Shown here piece by piece: positions 25,517 through 32,976 of a stretch of 64,000 bases of DNA (the first letter of the stretch is position 1; the number at the start of each line of letters is the position of its first letter). The translations under genes and the position numbers were made by a program. Source of the stretch: Litorivivens lipolytica (GTDB lineage Bacteria > Pseudomonadota > Gammaproteobacteria > Pseudomonadales > Spongiibacteraceae). The notes under the pieces are model-generated. The model was not told where the DNA came from and ran no database searches. It saw only the letters and a list, made by a program, of their open reading frames with translations. Where the stretch lies: the NCBI RefSeq assembly GCF_014191715.1, contig NZ_JACHWY010000002.1, positions 620,001 through 684,000 of the forward strand. The letters are read 5' to 3'.

Positions 25517-26401
25517 ATGGGAATTCTGGATAACAGAGTAGCAATCATCACCGGTGCCGGTGGTGGCCTCGGTGCGGCGCACGCCCGCGTTTTTGCCAGC
25601 GAAGGCTGCTCGGTGGTGGTGAACGACATCAATCAGGAAGCTGCACAGAAAGTGGTCGACGAGATAGCGGCCGCTGGCGGCAAGGCCATCGTCAACACCT
25701 CGGATATCACCAACTACGACGACAGCCTCAACGCGGTAAAACAGGCTATCGATACTTTTGGTGACCTGAATATCGTACTGAACAACGCCGGTGTTAACCG
25801 CGACCGCATGTTTGCCTCCATGACCGAGCAGGAATGGGACACCATTATGGCGGTTCACCTGAAAGGGCATTTCTGCATCAGCTCTCATGCCGTTCACTAT
25901 TGGCGTGGTCAGAGCAAGGAAGGCAAACTCGTCTCTGGTCGCATTATCAACACGACTTCCGGTGCCGGCCTGCAGGGCTCAATTGGTCAGAGCAACTATG
26001 CCGCGGCAAAAGCCGGTATTGCGGCACTGACCCTGAATCAGGCCGCAGAACTGGGCCGCTACGGCATTACCGCTAACGCTGTTGCGCCTTCAGCGCGTAC
26101 AGGCATGACCATGGGCGTACCGGAAATGGCCCAACGCATGGCAGCGCCCGAAGATGGCAGCTTTGACCACTTTGCCCCGGAAAATGTGTCGGTATTGCTG
26201 GCCTGGCTGGGCTCTGAGGAATCCTCCCACGTGACAGGGCGTGTATTTGAGTCAGAAGGCGGTAGAATCTGCATAGCCGATGGCTGGAGAACCACTGAGG
26301 GCGTTGATAAAGGCGCACAGTGGAAGCCCGCAGAAATCGGCTCTGCGATGGAGGAGCTGTTGAAAAAAGAAGTCCCCGCGCAGAAAGTCTGGGGAACCTG
26401 A
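25517..26401 (+). CDS. short-chain dehydrogenase (3-hydroxyacyl-CoA type)
   Basis: A 294-residue SDR. The cofactor loop TGAGGGLG follows VAIITG, NNAG is present, and the catalytic Ser/Tyr/Lys region is TTSGAGLQGSIGQSNYAAAK. The length and the C-terminal extension beyond the core resemble the (3R)-hydroxyacyl-CoA dehydrogenase domain of multifunctional beta-oxidation enzymes and the Rv3548c-type SDR of the mycobacterial HIP cluster. CGGAGA precedes the ATG at 25517. It probably oxidises a hydroxyacyl-CoA intermediate before thiolysis. Confidence 0.85.
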   Translation: MGILDNRVAIITGAGGGLGAAHARVFASEGCSVVVNDINQEAAQKVVDEIAAAGGKAIVNTSDITNYDDSLNAVKQAIDTFGDLNIVLNNAGVNRDRMFASMTEQEWDTIMAVHLKGHFCISSHAVHYWRGQSKEGKLVSGRIINTTSGAGLQGSIGQSNYAAAKAGIAALTLNQAAELGRYGITANAVAPSARTGMTMGVPEMAQRMAAPEDGSFDHFAPENVSVLLAWLGSEESSHVTGRVFESEGGRICIADGWRTTEGVDKGAQWKPAEIGSAMEELLKKEVPAQKVWGT

Positions 26402-26437
26402 TCCCCGCCAATTTTTGATTTGCACAGGGGTAACACC

Positions 26438-26983
26438 ATGAAGAAAGCGCTTTTCCTGCTGGCAGCAACGGCAACTCTGACGGCACCTGCGGCCTTGGCC
26501 AACGATGTCAGCTTCCGCTTCAGTGATGATGTGGCGGGTTTGTCTTTCAATGCCAATTCACCGGATGGAAAAGCGTCGGTGGAAATCGGGGCAAACCACA
26601 ATGAAGACGACGACGTAGAAATCTACAACGCCGGATTCTATGCCAACGGCAAACGTGGTCGTCTGCAAGGTCGCGTCGGCGTGAAAGGCTTTTATGCTGA
26701 TCTGGATGGGGTAGAAGGTCCCGGTTTGGCTTTCGGTATCGATTTGAAGGTTCCGACCAGCGATGTCTTCAGTTTGGTGGCTTCTTATTTCTATGGCCCG
26801 TCTTCTACGTCATTTGACGATATGGATGGCTACCGCGACTGGAAGATTGGTGCCCAGTTGATGTTGTTTGAAAACTCCGCGCTGGAGTTTGGTCTGTCGG
26901 ATATTGAAGTTCAGATCGAAGACGTGCGCGGGGACTATGATTTTCAGGATGGCGCTTACGTAGAGCTGAAACTGCTCTTCTAA
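26438..26983 (+). CDS. YfaZ-like outer membrane beta-barrel protein
   Basis: A 181-residue protein with a signal peptide (MKKALFLLAATATLTAP, likely cut after AALA). It is made of alternating beta strands and ends in Phe, as outer membrane barrels do. The pattern fits the YfaZ family, whose function is unknown. AGGGG lies before the ATG at 26438. It is sandwiched between SDR and acyl-CoA dehydrogenase genes of the steroid cluster, so a role in uptake, efflux or envelope adaptation to a hydrophobic substrate is possible but unproven. Confidence 0.8.
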   Translation: MKKALFLLAATATLTAPAALANDVSFRFSDDVAGLSFNANSPDGKASVEIGANHNEDDDVEIYNAGFYANGKRGRLQGRVGVKGFYADLDGVEGPGLAFGIDLKVPTSDVFSLVASYFYGPSSTSFDDMDGYRDWKIGAQLMLFENSALEFGLSDIEVQIEDVRGDYDFQDGAYVELKLLF

Positions 26984-27024
26984 AACTGCTTTTTCCGGCA
27001 GGGCGCCTTTAATCGAGGCTGCGA

Positions 27025-28182
27025 ATGGATTTTGTATTTACCGAAGAACAGCAGATGATCCGCGATACTGCGGAATCTTTTCTGGCTGAGGTGTCGACCA
27101 GTGAAGCCGTGCGCAAGGCAATGGCTTCCGACACCGGTTTTGACGAGGCGCTCTGGCAGCAGATTTGTGCCGAGATGTACTGGCAGGCCATCCATATCCC
27201 CGAGGAATTCGGAGGTATGGGGCTGGGCTATGTCGAGTTGGTTGCCATGATGGAACAGATGGGGCGCTACCTCTTGTGCGCACCTTTCTACTCCACGGTC
27301 TGCCTCGGCGTAAATACCTTGTTGCTCGCAGCGAGCGATGAACAGAAAGCGGAATACCTGGCGGCTATCTGTGAAGGCAGTCTGACCGCAACCCTGGCCT
27401 ACTGTGGCGCTCGAGGCGGTCGCACGGCTGATGCTATAACCGCGACGTGGCGCGAAGACGGCGACGGTTTTGTCCTCAATGGCGACAGTAGTTTTGTCGT
27501 AGACGGTATGACCGCTGGCTTGATTTTAGTTGCCGCTCGCGGTGAGGGCAGCAGCGGTGAAGAAGGTATCAGTCTGTTTGCGGTACCGGTGGATTCCTCG
27601 GGCCTTGAACGCAAGGCGCAGCCGATGCTGGATCAAACCCGCAAAATGGCTTCGCTGTCTTTCAATAATTTCAAACTTTCTGCTGCTAGCCTTCTTGGAG
27701 AATCCGGCAAGGCCTGGCCGGTATTGGACAAGGTGCTGGATCTGGCCTCTATCGCGCTTGCAGCCGAACAGATGGGCGGCAGTCAGCAATTGCTGGATAG
27801 CACGGTTGAGTACACCAAGGAACGCGTTCAGTTCAATCGTCCCATTGCCAGCTTCCAATCTATTAAGCACAAGGCGGCCGATATGATGCTGCGCGTGGAA
27901 GCTGCACGTTCCGCTGTTTACTACGCCGCCTGTGTTGCCGATGAGGCCTTGCAGGGCGGTGGTCTGGCGGACGAGCTGTCGGAAGCTGCGAGCATTGCTA
28001 AAGCCTATTGCTCTGATGCCTACTTCAAAAATGCCGGAGAGAGCATTCAGATGCACGGCGGCGTCGGTTTTACCTGGGAATACGACGTGCACTTGTACTT
28101 CAAGCGTGCCAAGGGTTCTGAACACATGCTCGGCAATGCAGCTTTCCATCGCGAACGTCTTGCCGGCGTGATTTTGGATTAA
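27025..28182 (+). CDS. acyl-CoA dehydrogenase, partner subunit (pair 2)
   Basis: A 385-residue acyl-CoA dehydrogenase homologue with the N-terminal helices MDFVFTEEQQMIRDTAESF, TKERVQFNRPIASFQSIKHK and the C-terminal HGGVGFTWEYDVHLYFKRAK. The usual FAD-contact motif is altered (AYCGARGGRTADAITA), as in non-catalytic-type partner subunits. It is followed 23 bases later by a catalytic-type subunit. This mirrors pair 1 in reverse order. Confidence 0.88.
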   Translation: MDFVFTEEQQMIRDTAESFLAEVSTSEAVRKAMASDTGFDEALWQQICAEMYWQAIHIPEEFGGMGLGYVELVAMMEQMGRYLLCAPFYSTVCLGVNTLLLAASDEQKAEYLAAICEGSLTATLAYCGARGGRTADAITATWREDGDGFVLNGDSSFVVDGMTAGLILVAARGEGSSGEEGISLFAVPVDSSGLERKAQPMLDQTRKMASLSFNNFKLSAASLLGESGKAWPVLDKVLDLASIALAAEQMGGSQQLLDSTVEYTKERVQFNRPIASFQSIKHKAADMMLRVEAARSAVYYAACVADEALQGGGLADELSEAASIAKAYCSDAYFKNAGESIQMHGGVGFTWEYDVHLYFKRAKGSEHMLGNAAFHRERLAGVILD

Positions 28183-28205
28183 GTACTGGACTGAGGAGAT
28201 AGACG

Positions 28206-29396
28206 ATGAAATTAAGTTTCAGTCCGGAAGACGAAAAATTCCGTGAGGAAATTGCCGGTTGGCTGAAAGCCAATCTCACCGGTGAATTTGAAAAGCTCAA
28301 GTTTCGTGGCGGCCCCGGTGACGAGCACACCTATCCCGACGAGCGGGTAAAGTGGGAGCAGAAACTGGCCGAGGGCAAGTGGACCTGCGTGGGGTGGCCG
28401 AAAGAATACGGCGGCCGTGGTCTGTCCATCGAGCAGCAAGTGATCTTCTTCGAAGAATACGCCCGTGCCGGTGCGCCGGGACGTATGGGCCATATTGGCG
28501 AGGGCCTTGCCGGCCCAACCATCATTGCCTTTGGCAGTGAGCACCAGAAGCAAAAGTACCTGCCGGGCATTGTTGCGGGTACCGAGCTGTGGTGTCAGGG
28601 CTATTCCGAACCGGGTGCTGGGTCGGATCTGGCTAACGTCAAAACCAAAGCGCGTTTTGATGAAGCGAAGGGCAAGTGGATACTCAATGGTCAGAAAGTC
28701 TGGACCTCTCTGGCCCACGAGTCTCACTACTGCTTTGTGATTGCCCGCACGGACCCCGAATCCAAGGCCCATAAAGGCCTCGGCTTCTTTCTGGTAAAAA
28801 TGGATCAGCCCGGTATCACCGTGCGTCCGATTGAACAGATTACCGGTACCTCGGAATTCAACGAAGTCTTCTTCGATGACGCCGAGTGCGACGCCGAAGA
28901 TATTGTCGGCGAACCCGGTGATGGCTGGAAGGTCGCAATGGGCCTGCTCGGCTACGAGCGCGGCGTCTCGACCCTTGGGCAGCAAATGGCTTTCCAGAAT
29001 GAACTGGATGAAGTCGTTAAGGTCGCCAAGGAAAACGGTGCAGCCAAAGACCCGGTGATTCGTCAGCGCATAGCTGATCTTTACCTGCGTTTGAAGATCA
29101 TGCGCTACAACAGCATGCGCATGCTCAGCGACGATGCCGGTGATGGCAGCCTGCAAAAAGAGGCACTGATCTACAAGCTGTACTGGGCGACCTGGCATCG
29201 AGAGCTGGGCGAGTTGGCTGTGGACGTACAAGGTGAAATGGGGCAGGTGATTGCCGCGGAGCCCTATGAGCTTACGCGCTTGCAGTCCCTGTATCTGTTT
29301 GTGCGTTCAGATACGATTTATGGCGGTACTAACCAGGTTCAGCGGAATATTATTGCTGAACGGGGATTAGGTATGCCCAAAGAGCCCAAATGGTAG
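28206..29396 (+). CDS. acyl-CoA dehydrogenase, catalytic-type subunit (pair 2)
   Basis: A 396-residue acyl-CoA dehydrogenase. The FAD-binding WCQGYSEPGAGSDLA, the QKVWTS motif and the C-terminal IYGGTNQVQRNIIAERGLGMP are intact. The C-terminal Glu position is Gly (YGGT), while GYERGV carries the alternative Glu. It is similar in plan to the gene at 21357. With its upstream neighbour it probably makes the second heteromeric dehydrogenase of the cluster. GAGGAG lies before the ATG. Confidence 0.9.
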   Translation: MKLSFSPEDEKFREEIAGWLKANLTGEFEKLKFRGGPGDEHTYPDERVKWEQKLAEGKWTCVGWPKEYGGRGLSIEQQVIFFEEYARAGAPGRMGHIGEGLAGPTIIAFGSEHQKQKYLPGIVAGTELWCQGYSEPGAGSDLANVKTKARFDEAKGKWILNGQKVWTSLAHESHYCFVIARTDPESKAHKGLGFFLVKMDQPGITVRPIEQITGTSEFNEVFFDDAECDAEDIVGEPGDGWKVAMGLLGYERGVSTLGQQMAFQNELDEVVKVAKENGAAKDPVIRQRIADLYLRLKIMRYNSMRMLSDDAGDGSLQKEALIYKLYWATWHRELGELAVDVQGEMGQVIAAEPYELTRLQSLYLFVRSDTIYGGTNQVQRNIIAERGLGMPKEPKW

Positions 29397-29409
29397 TGGA
29401 TTTTTAGTC

Positions 29410-29487
29410 TGTCATTGCGAGCACAGCGAAGCAATCTTCTTCCAAGTGCGACGCACAAGATTGCTTCGCTGCGCTTCGCAATGACGG
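29410..29487. repeat. family A palindromic repeat (A3)
   Basis: A copy of about 78 bases from TGTCATTGCGAGCACAGCG to CGCTTCGCAATGACGG, 13 bases after the dehydrogenase stop and 24 bases before the SDR gene. Confidence 0.9.
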
Positions 29488-29511
29488 AAAAAGTGAATTA
29501 AAGAGAACATT

Positions 29512-30300
29512 ATGGATATCAAAAACCCAAGCTACGTCCCCGGCCACGGCCTGCTGAAAGACAAATCAGTGCTGATCACCGCCGCTGCAGGTGCCGGTAT
29601 CGGTTTTGCAGCCGCCAAGAAGGCTGTTGAAGAAGGCTGCCGGGCCATCGTTATCAGCGATATTCACGAAGGTCGTCTCGATGCTTCGGTTGCAAAGCTG
29701 AAGGAAGAAACCGGCCTGCAAAACGTGTGGGGCAAGACCTGCAATGTGGCGGTCGAAGACGATGTGCAGGCGCTGATTAACTTCGCCGAGAAAAAACTCG
29801 GTGGTGTGGATATTCTGATTAACAACGCTGGCCTGGGAACGTCCAAACTGCTGATCGAGATGGAAGACGATGAGTGGAACAAGGTCATCGACGTGACCCT
29901 GAACGGCACCATGCGCATGACCCGTTACATGATGAAAGTCATGAAAACGCGCGGCACCGGTGTGATTGTAAATAACGCCTCCGTACTTGGCTGGCGCGCC
30001 CAGAAAGAGCAGGCACACTACGCTGCGGCCAAAGCCGGGGTGATGGCTCTGACTCGCTGCGCAGCCGTAGAAGCGGCGGATTTTGGCGTTCGTATTAATG
30101 CGGTATCGCCGTCGCTGGCGGTTCACCCCATGCTGAAAAAATCAGCACCGGAAGAATTGCTGGCTGAACTGGAAGGTCGCGAGGCCTATGGTCGCGGCGC
30201 AGAAGTGTGGGAAGTGGCCAATGTGATGATGTTCCTCGCGTCGGATTATTCGTCTTATCTGACGGGTGAAACCATTAGCTGCAGTTCACAGCGTTCGTAA
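29512..30300 (+). CDS. ipdF: short-chain dehydrogenase, IpdF-like
   Basis: A 262-residue SDR. The cofactor loop reads TAAAGAGIG after SVLIT, NNAG is present, and the active site runs through NNASVLGWRAQKEQAHYAAAK. The N-terminal lead GHGLLKDKSVLIT and the 262-residue length match my recollection of mycobacterial Rv3559c (IpdF), which oxidises a hydroxyl on the HIP-derived CoA ester. The name is an inference from context and length, not from an alignment. Repeats A3 and A4 flank it. Confidence 0.78.
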   Translation: MDIKNPSYVPGHGLLKDKSVLITAAAGAGIGFAAAKKAVEEGCRAIVISDIHEGRLDASVAKLKEETGLQNVWGKTCNVAVEDDVQALINFAEKKLGGVDILINNAGLGTSKLLIEMEDDEWNKVIDVTLNGTMRMTRYMMKVMKTRGTGVIVNNASVLGWRAQKEQAHYAAAKAGVMALTRCAAVEAADFGVRINAVSPSLAVHPMLKKSAPEELLAELEGREAYGRGAEVWEVANVMMFLASDYSSYLTGETISCSSQRS

Positions 30301-30306
30301 AAACTC

Positions 30307-30384
30307 CCGTCATTGCGAGCGCAGCGAAGCAATCTACATCGAAGTGTGACGGAACGAGATTGCTTCGCTAGGCTCGCAATGACA
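30307..30384. repeat. family A palindromic repeat (A4)
   Basis: A 78-base copy from CCGTCATTGCGAGCGCAGCG to GGCTCGCAATGACA, 6 bases after the SDR stop and 34 bases before the thiolase start. Confidence 0.92.
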
Positions 30385-30418
30385 GTTACATTCAAGACAT
30401 TAAGGAAGGGAAAAGATC

Positions 30419-31621
30419 ATGAAAGAAGCCGTAATCGTATCAACCGCCCGTACCGCTATGGGCAAAGCCTTTCGCGGCGCCTTTAACGACACCGATGCTC
30501 CAGTGCTGGGTGGCCACGTTATTCGTCACGCCGTTGAGCGCGCCGGTATTGAAGGCGGAGAAGTCGACGACGTATTGATGGGTGCCGCTGCGCAGCAGGG
30601 TAACCAGGGCTACAACATCGCGCGTCTGAGTGCGATGGCGGCAGGTTTGCCAGTGACTGTGTCTGGCGCGTCGCTGGATCGTATGTGCTCTTCCGGTCTG
30701 ATGACGATCGGCTATGCCGCCAAAGCCATCATGACCAATGAGATTGATGTCGCTGTGGCTGGTGGTCTGGAGTCCATCTCGCTGACCCAGAACAAGCACA
30801 AAAACAGCTACCGCAATGTATCCAAAGCGGTTACCGATCACACGCCTTACATGCACATGGCGATGATCGAAACGGCTGAAATAGTGGCCGATCGCTACAA
30901 CATCTCCCGCGATGCCCAGGATGAGTTTTCTTACCAGAGCCAAATGCGTACGGCGGCAGGTCAGGAAGCGGGTAAGTTTGATGATGAAATTGTGCCGCTG
31001 ACCACCACCAAGGCGGTGTTCAACAAGGAAACCAAGGAAACCACTTACGAAGAAGTGACCCTGACCAAGGATGAAGGCAACCGTCCTTCGACGACGCTGG
31101 AAAGCCTGCAAGGTTTGGAGCCCGTATTCAAAGACGGCATGCTGATCAAGGAAGGTAAACACATCACGGCCGGTAACGCGTCGCAGCTGTCCGACGGTGC
31201 CTCTGCGGTGTGTCTGATGGAAGCCTCGCTGGCTGAGAAGAAAGGTCTGCAGCCGCTGGGTGCTTACCGCGGTATGGCTGTGGCCGGTCTGGCGCCTGAA
31301 GAAATGGGCATTGGTCCGGTCTTCGCAATTCCCAAACTGCTGGATCGTCACGGTTTGAAAATGGACGATATCGGTTTGTGGGAGCTGAACGAAGCCTTTG
31401 CCTGTCAGGCTTTGTACTGCCGCGACAAACTGGGCATTCCCAACGAGCTGATGAATGTGAATGGCGGCGCCATTTCTATTGGCCACCCCTTCGGTATGAG
31501 CGGTGCGCGCATGGTGGGTCACGCCCTGATCGAAGGCAAACGCCGCGGCGTGAAATACGTGGTCGTGTCCATGTGTGTGGGCGGCGGCATGGGCGCTGCG
31601 GGTCTGTTCGAAGTACTGTAA
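30419..31621 (+). CDS. thiolase (acetyl-CoA C-acyltransferase)
   Basis: A 400-residue thiolase. The nucleophile Cys lies in [19 protein letters not shown] (about residue 90), with the His in [14 protein letters not shown] and the C-terminal Cys in [29 protein letters not shown] precedes the ATG. It is the last gene of the cluster, followed by a strong terminator. It probably cleaves a beta-keto acyl-CoA late in ring-fragment breakdown; together with the thiolase at 24248 it gives the cluster two thiolytic steps. Confidence 0.93.
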   Translation: MKEAVIVSTARTAMGKAFRGAFNDTDAPVLGGHVIRHAVERAGIEGGEVDDVLMGAAAQQGNQGYNIARLSAMAAGLPVTVSGASLDRMCSSGLMTIGYAAKAIMTNEIDVAVAGGLESISLTQNKHKNSYRNVSKAVTDHTPYMHMAMIETAEIVADRYNISRDAQDEFSYQSQMRTAAGQEAGKFDDEIVPLTTTKAVFNKETKETTYEEVTLTKDEGNRPSTTLESLQGLEPVFKDGMLIKEGKHITAGNASQLSDGASAVCLMEASLAEKKGLQPLGAYRGMAVAGLAPEEMGIGPVFAIPKLLDRHGLKMDDIGLWELNEAFACQALYCRDKLGIPNELMNVNGGAISIGHPFGMSGARMVGHALIEGKRRGVKYVVVSMCVGGGMGAAGLFEVL

Positions 31622-31676
31622 GCTTGGTATAAGCAGCACATTTAAAAGTGCTGTAAAATACCGCATCTTGTTTCAG

Positions 31677-31700
31677 ACGGGGCCAATTGGCCCCGTTTTT
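31677..31700 (+). terminator. rho-independent terminator of the steroid cluster
   Basis: ACGGGGCC, an AATT loop and GGCCCCGT form a perfect 8-base-pair stem followed by TTTTT. A weaker hairpin (CAGCAC/GTGCTG, 31634-31653) precedes it. It lies 56 bases after the thiolase stop. Confidence 0.9.
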
Positions 31701-31723
31701 CATTTCTCGGGAAAGCCACAGGC

Positions 31724-32908
31724 ATGAAAAGCCTCGATCCTCAATCGCGCTGGACGCTCTGGCTAATGTCGGCTTTTGTCGCCTTTGGTCCGCTTTCCAC
31801 CGACATGTACCTGCCGGCGCTACCCTCATTGGTGGCCTACTTCGATACCACGCTGCCCGCCGTGCAGTGGACTTTGAGTGCCTATCTGATTGGCTTTGCG
31901 GTGTTTCATTTGGTCTGCGGGCCGCTGGCTGACCGTTTCGGGCGCAAACCGATTTTGCTCGGCGGTATTGGCTTATTTACCGTCGCCTGTGTGGGTTGTG
32001 CCTTGGCGGAGTCGGTTGAGTCGCTGGTGATATGGCGCTTTATTCAGGGTGTGTCGGCCTGTGTTGGTCCAACCCTGGGACGGGCGATGGCGCGCGATAT
32101 TTACGGTCCAACTCAGGCCGCGAAAGCGCTGGGTTATATGGCGGCCATTATGGCGATCGCGCCGGTTATTGCTCCGCTGCTGGGTGGCTGGATGATGACC
32201 TTTACTGGTTGGCAGGCAATTTTCTGGAGCCTGGCGGTTTATGGACTGCTGGCCTTTACCACCGTCTGGCTGGTGCTCCCGGAAACGCTGGTAAAACCGA
32301 CTGAGCTGAAGCTGGCCGTGATCCTCGCCAACTATAGGGTGCTGTTGACCCATCGGCATTTTCTGGTGGCGGCATTGGGTATCGCCACAATGTATTCCGG
32401 CGCGTTCGCCTTTATATCCGGTAGCAGCTTTGTGCTGATCGACTTCATGGGCGTACCCCCGGAGCAGTTTGGCTGGTGGTTTATGCTGATCGTTGCCGGG
32501 TATATGGGAGGCAGCCTGTATACGGCGCGGATGGCCCATCAGCTGGATCCGATGCAGACCATGATGGGCGGCGCACTGCTGGCGGGTGTGTCGGCGGGAG
32601 TGATGGCCTTGCTGAGCGCACTGGGCTGGCATCATCCGCTGGCGGTTGTTTTACCGATGGTGTTCTATACTGCCGCGGTTGGCATTACCATGCCGCAGGC
32701 CATGTCGGTCGCGCTGGCGCCTTTTGCTGATATGGCCGCGACCGCCAGCGCCTTGCTGGGATTCCTGCAAATGGGGACGGCGGCTCTGGCTGGTGCCTTC
32801 GTGGGCATTCATCTGGATGGAACGGCCGCGCCGATGGCGCTGACCATGATGCTGGGCGGCCTGATAGCGGCGTTTGGGTTCTGGTTGTTGCGGCGTCGGA
32901 TGGATTGA
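31724..32908 (+). CDS. Bcr/CflA-type MFS drug-efflux transporter
   Basis: A 394-residue, twelve-helix major facilitator of the DHA1 family. STDMYLPALPSL in helix 1, LADRFGRKP in the loop 2-3 motif and the helix 5 antiporter segment APVIAPLLGGWM are characteristic of Bcr/CflA exporters. It is an inner-membrane proton antiporter. It begins 24 bases after the terminator of the steroid cluster, so it is probably transcribed separately. The export substrate is unknown. Confidence 0.9.
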   Translation: MKSLDPQSRWTLWLMSAFVAFGPLSTDMYLPALPSLVAYFDTTLPAVQWTLSAYLIGFAVFHLVCGPLADRFGRKPILLGGIGLFTVACVGCALAESVESLVIWRFIQGVSACVGPTLGRAMARDIYGPTQAAKALGYMAAIMAIAPVIAPLLGGWMMTFTGWQAIFWSLAVYGLLAFTTVWLVLPETLVKPTELKLAVILANYRVLLTHRHFLVAALGIATMYSGAFAFISGSSFVLIDFMGVPPEQFGWWFMLIVAGYMGGSLYTARMAHQLDPMQTMMGGALLAGVSAGVMALLSALGWHHPLAVVLPMVFYTAAVGITMPQAMSVALAPFADMAATASALLGFLQMGTAALAGAFVGIHLDGTAAPMALTMMLGGLIAAFGFWLLRRRMD

Positions 32909-32976
32909 AGCTTTGCTATGATTAGGGCAGCTCACGACTTCCCTGTATTAAACGCAGATGATAAAAAGGTTTTAAA

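Noticed and set aside
30440-31666. A 408-codon minus-strand open frame
   Set aside because: It is fully antisense to the thiolase gene, whose catalytic motifs are complete; its His/Gln-rich translation is typical of a shadow frame.
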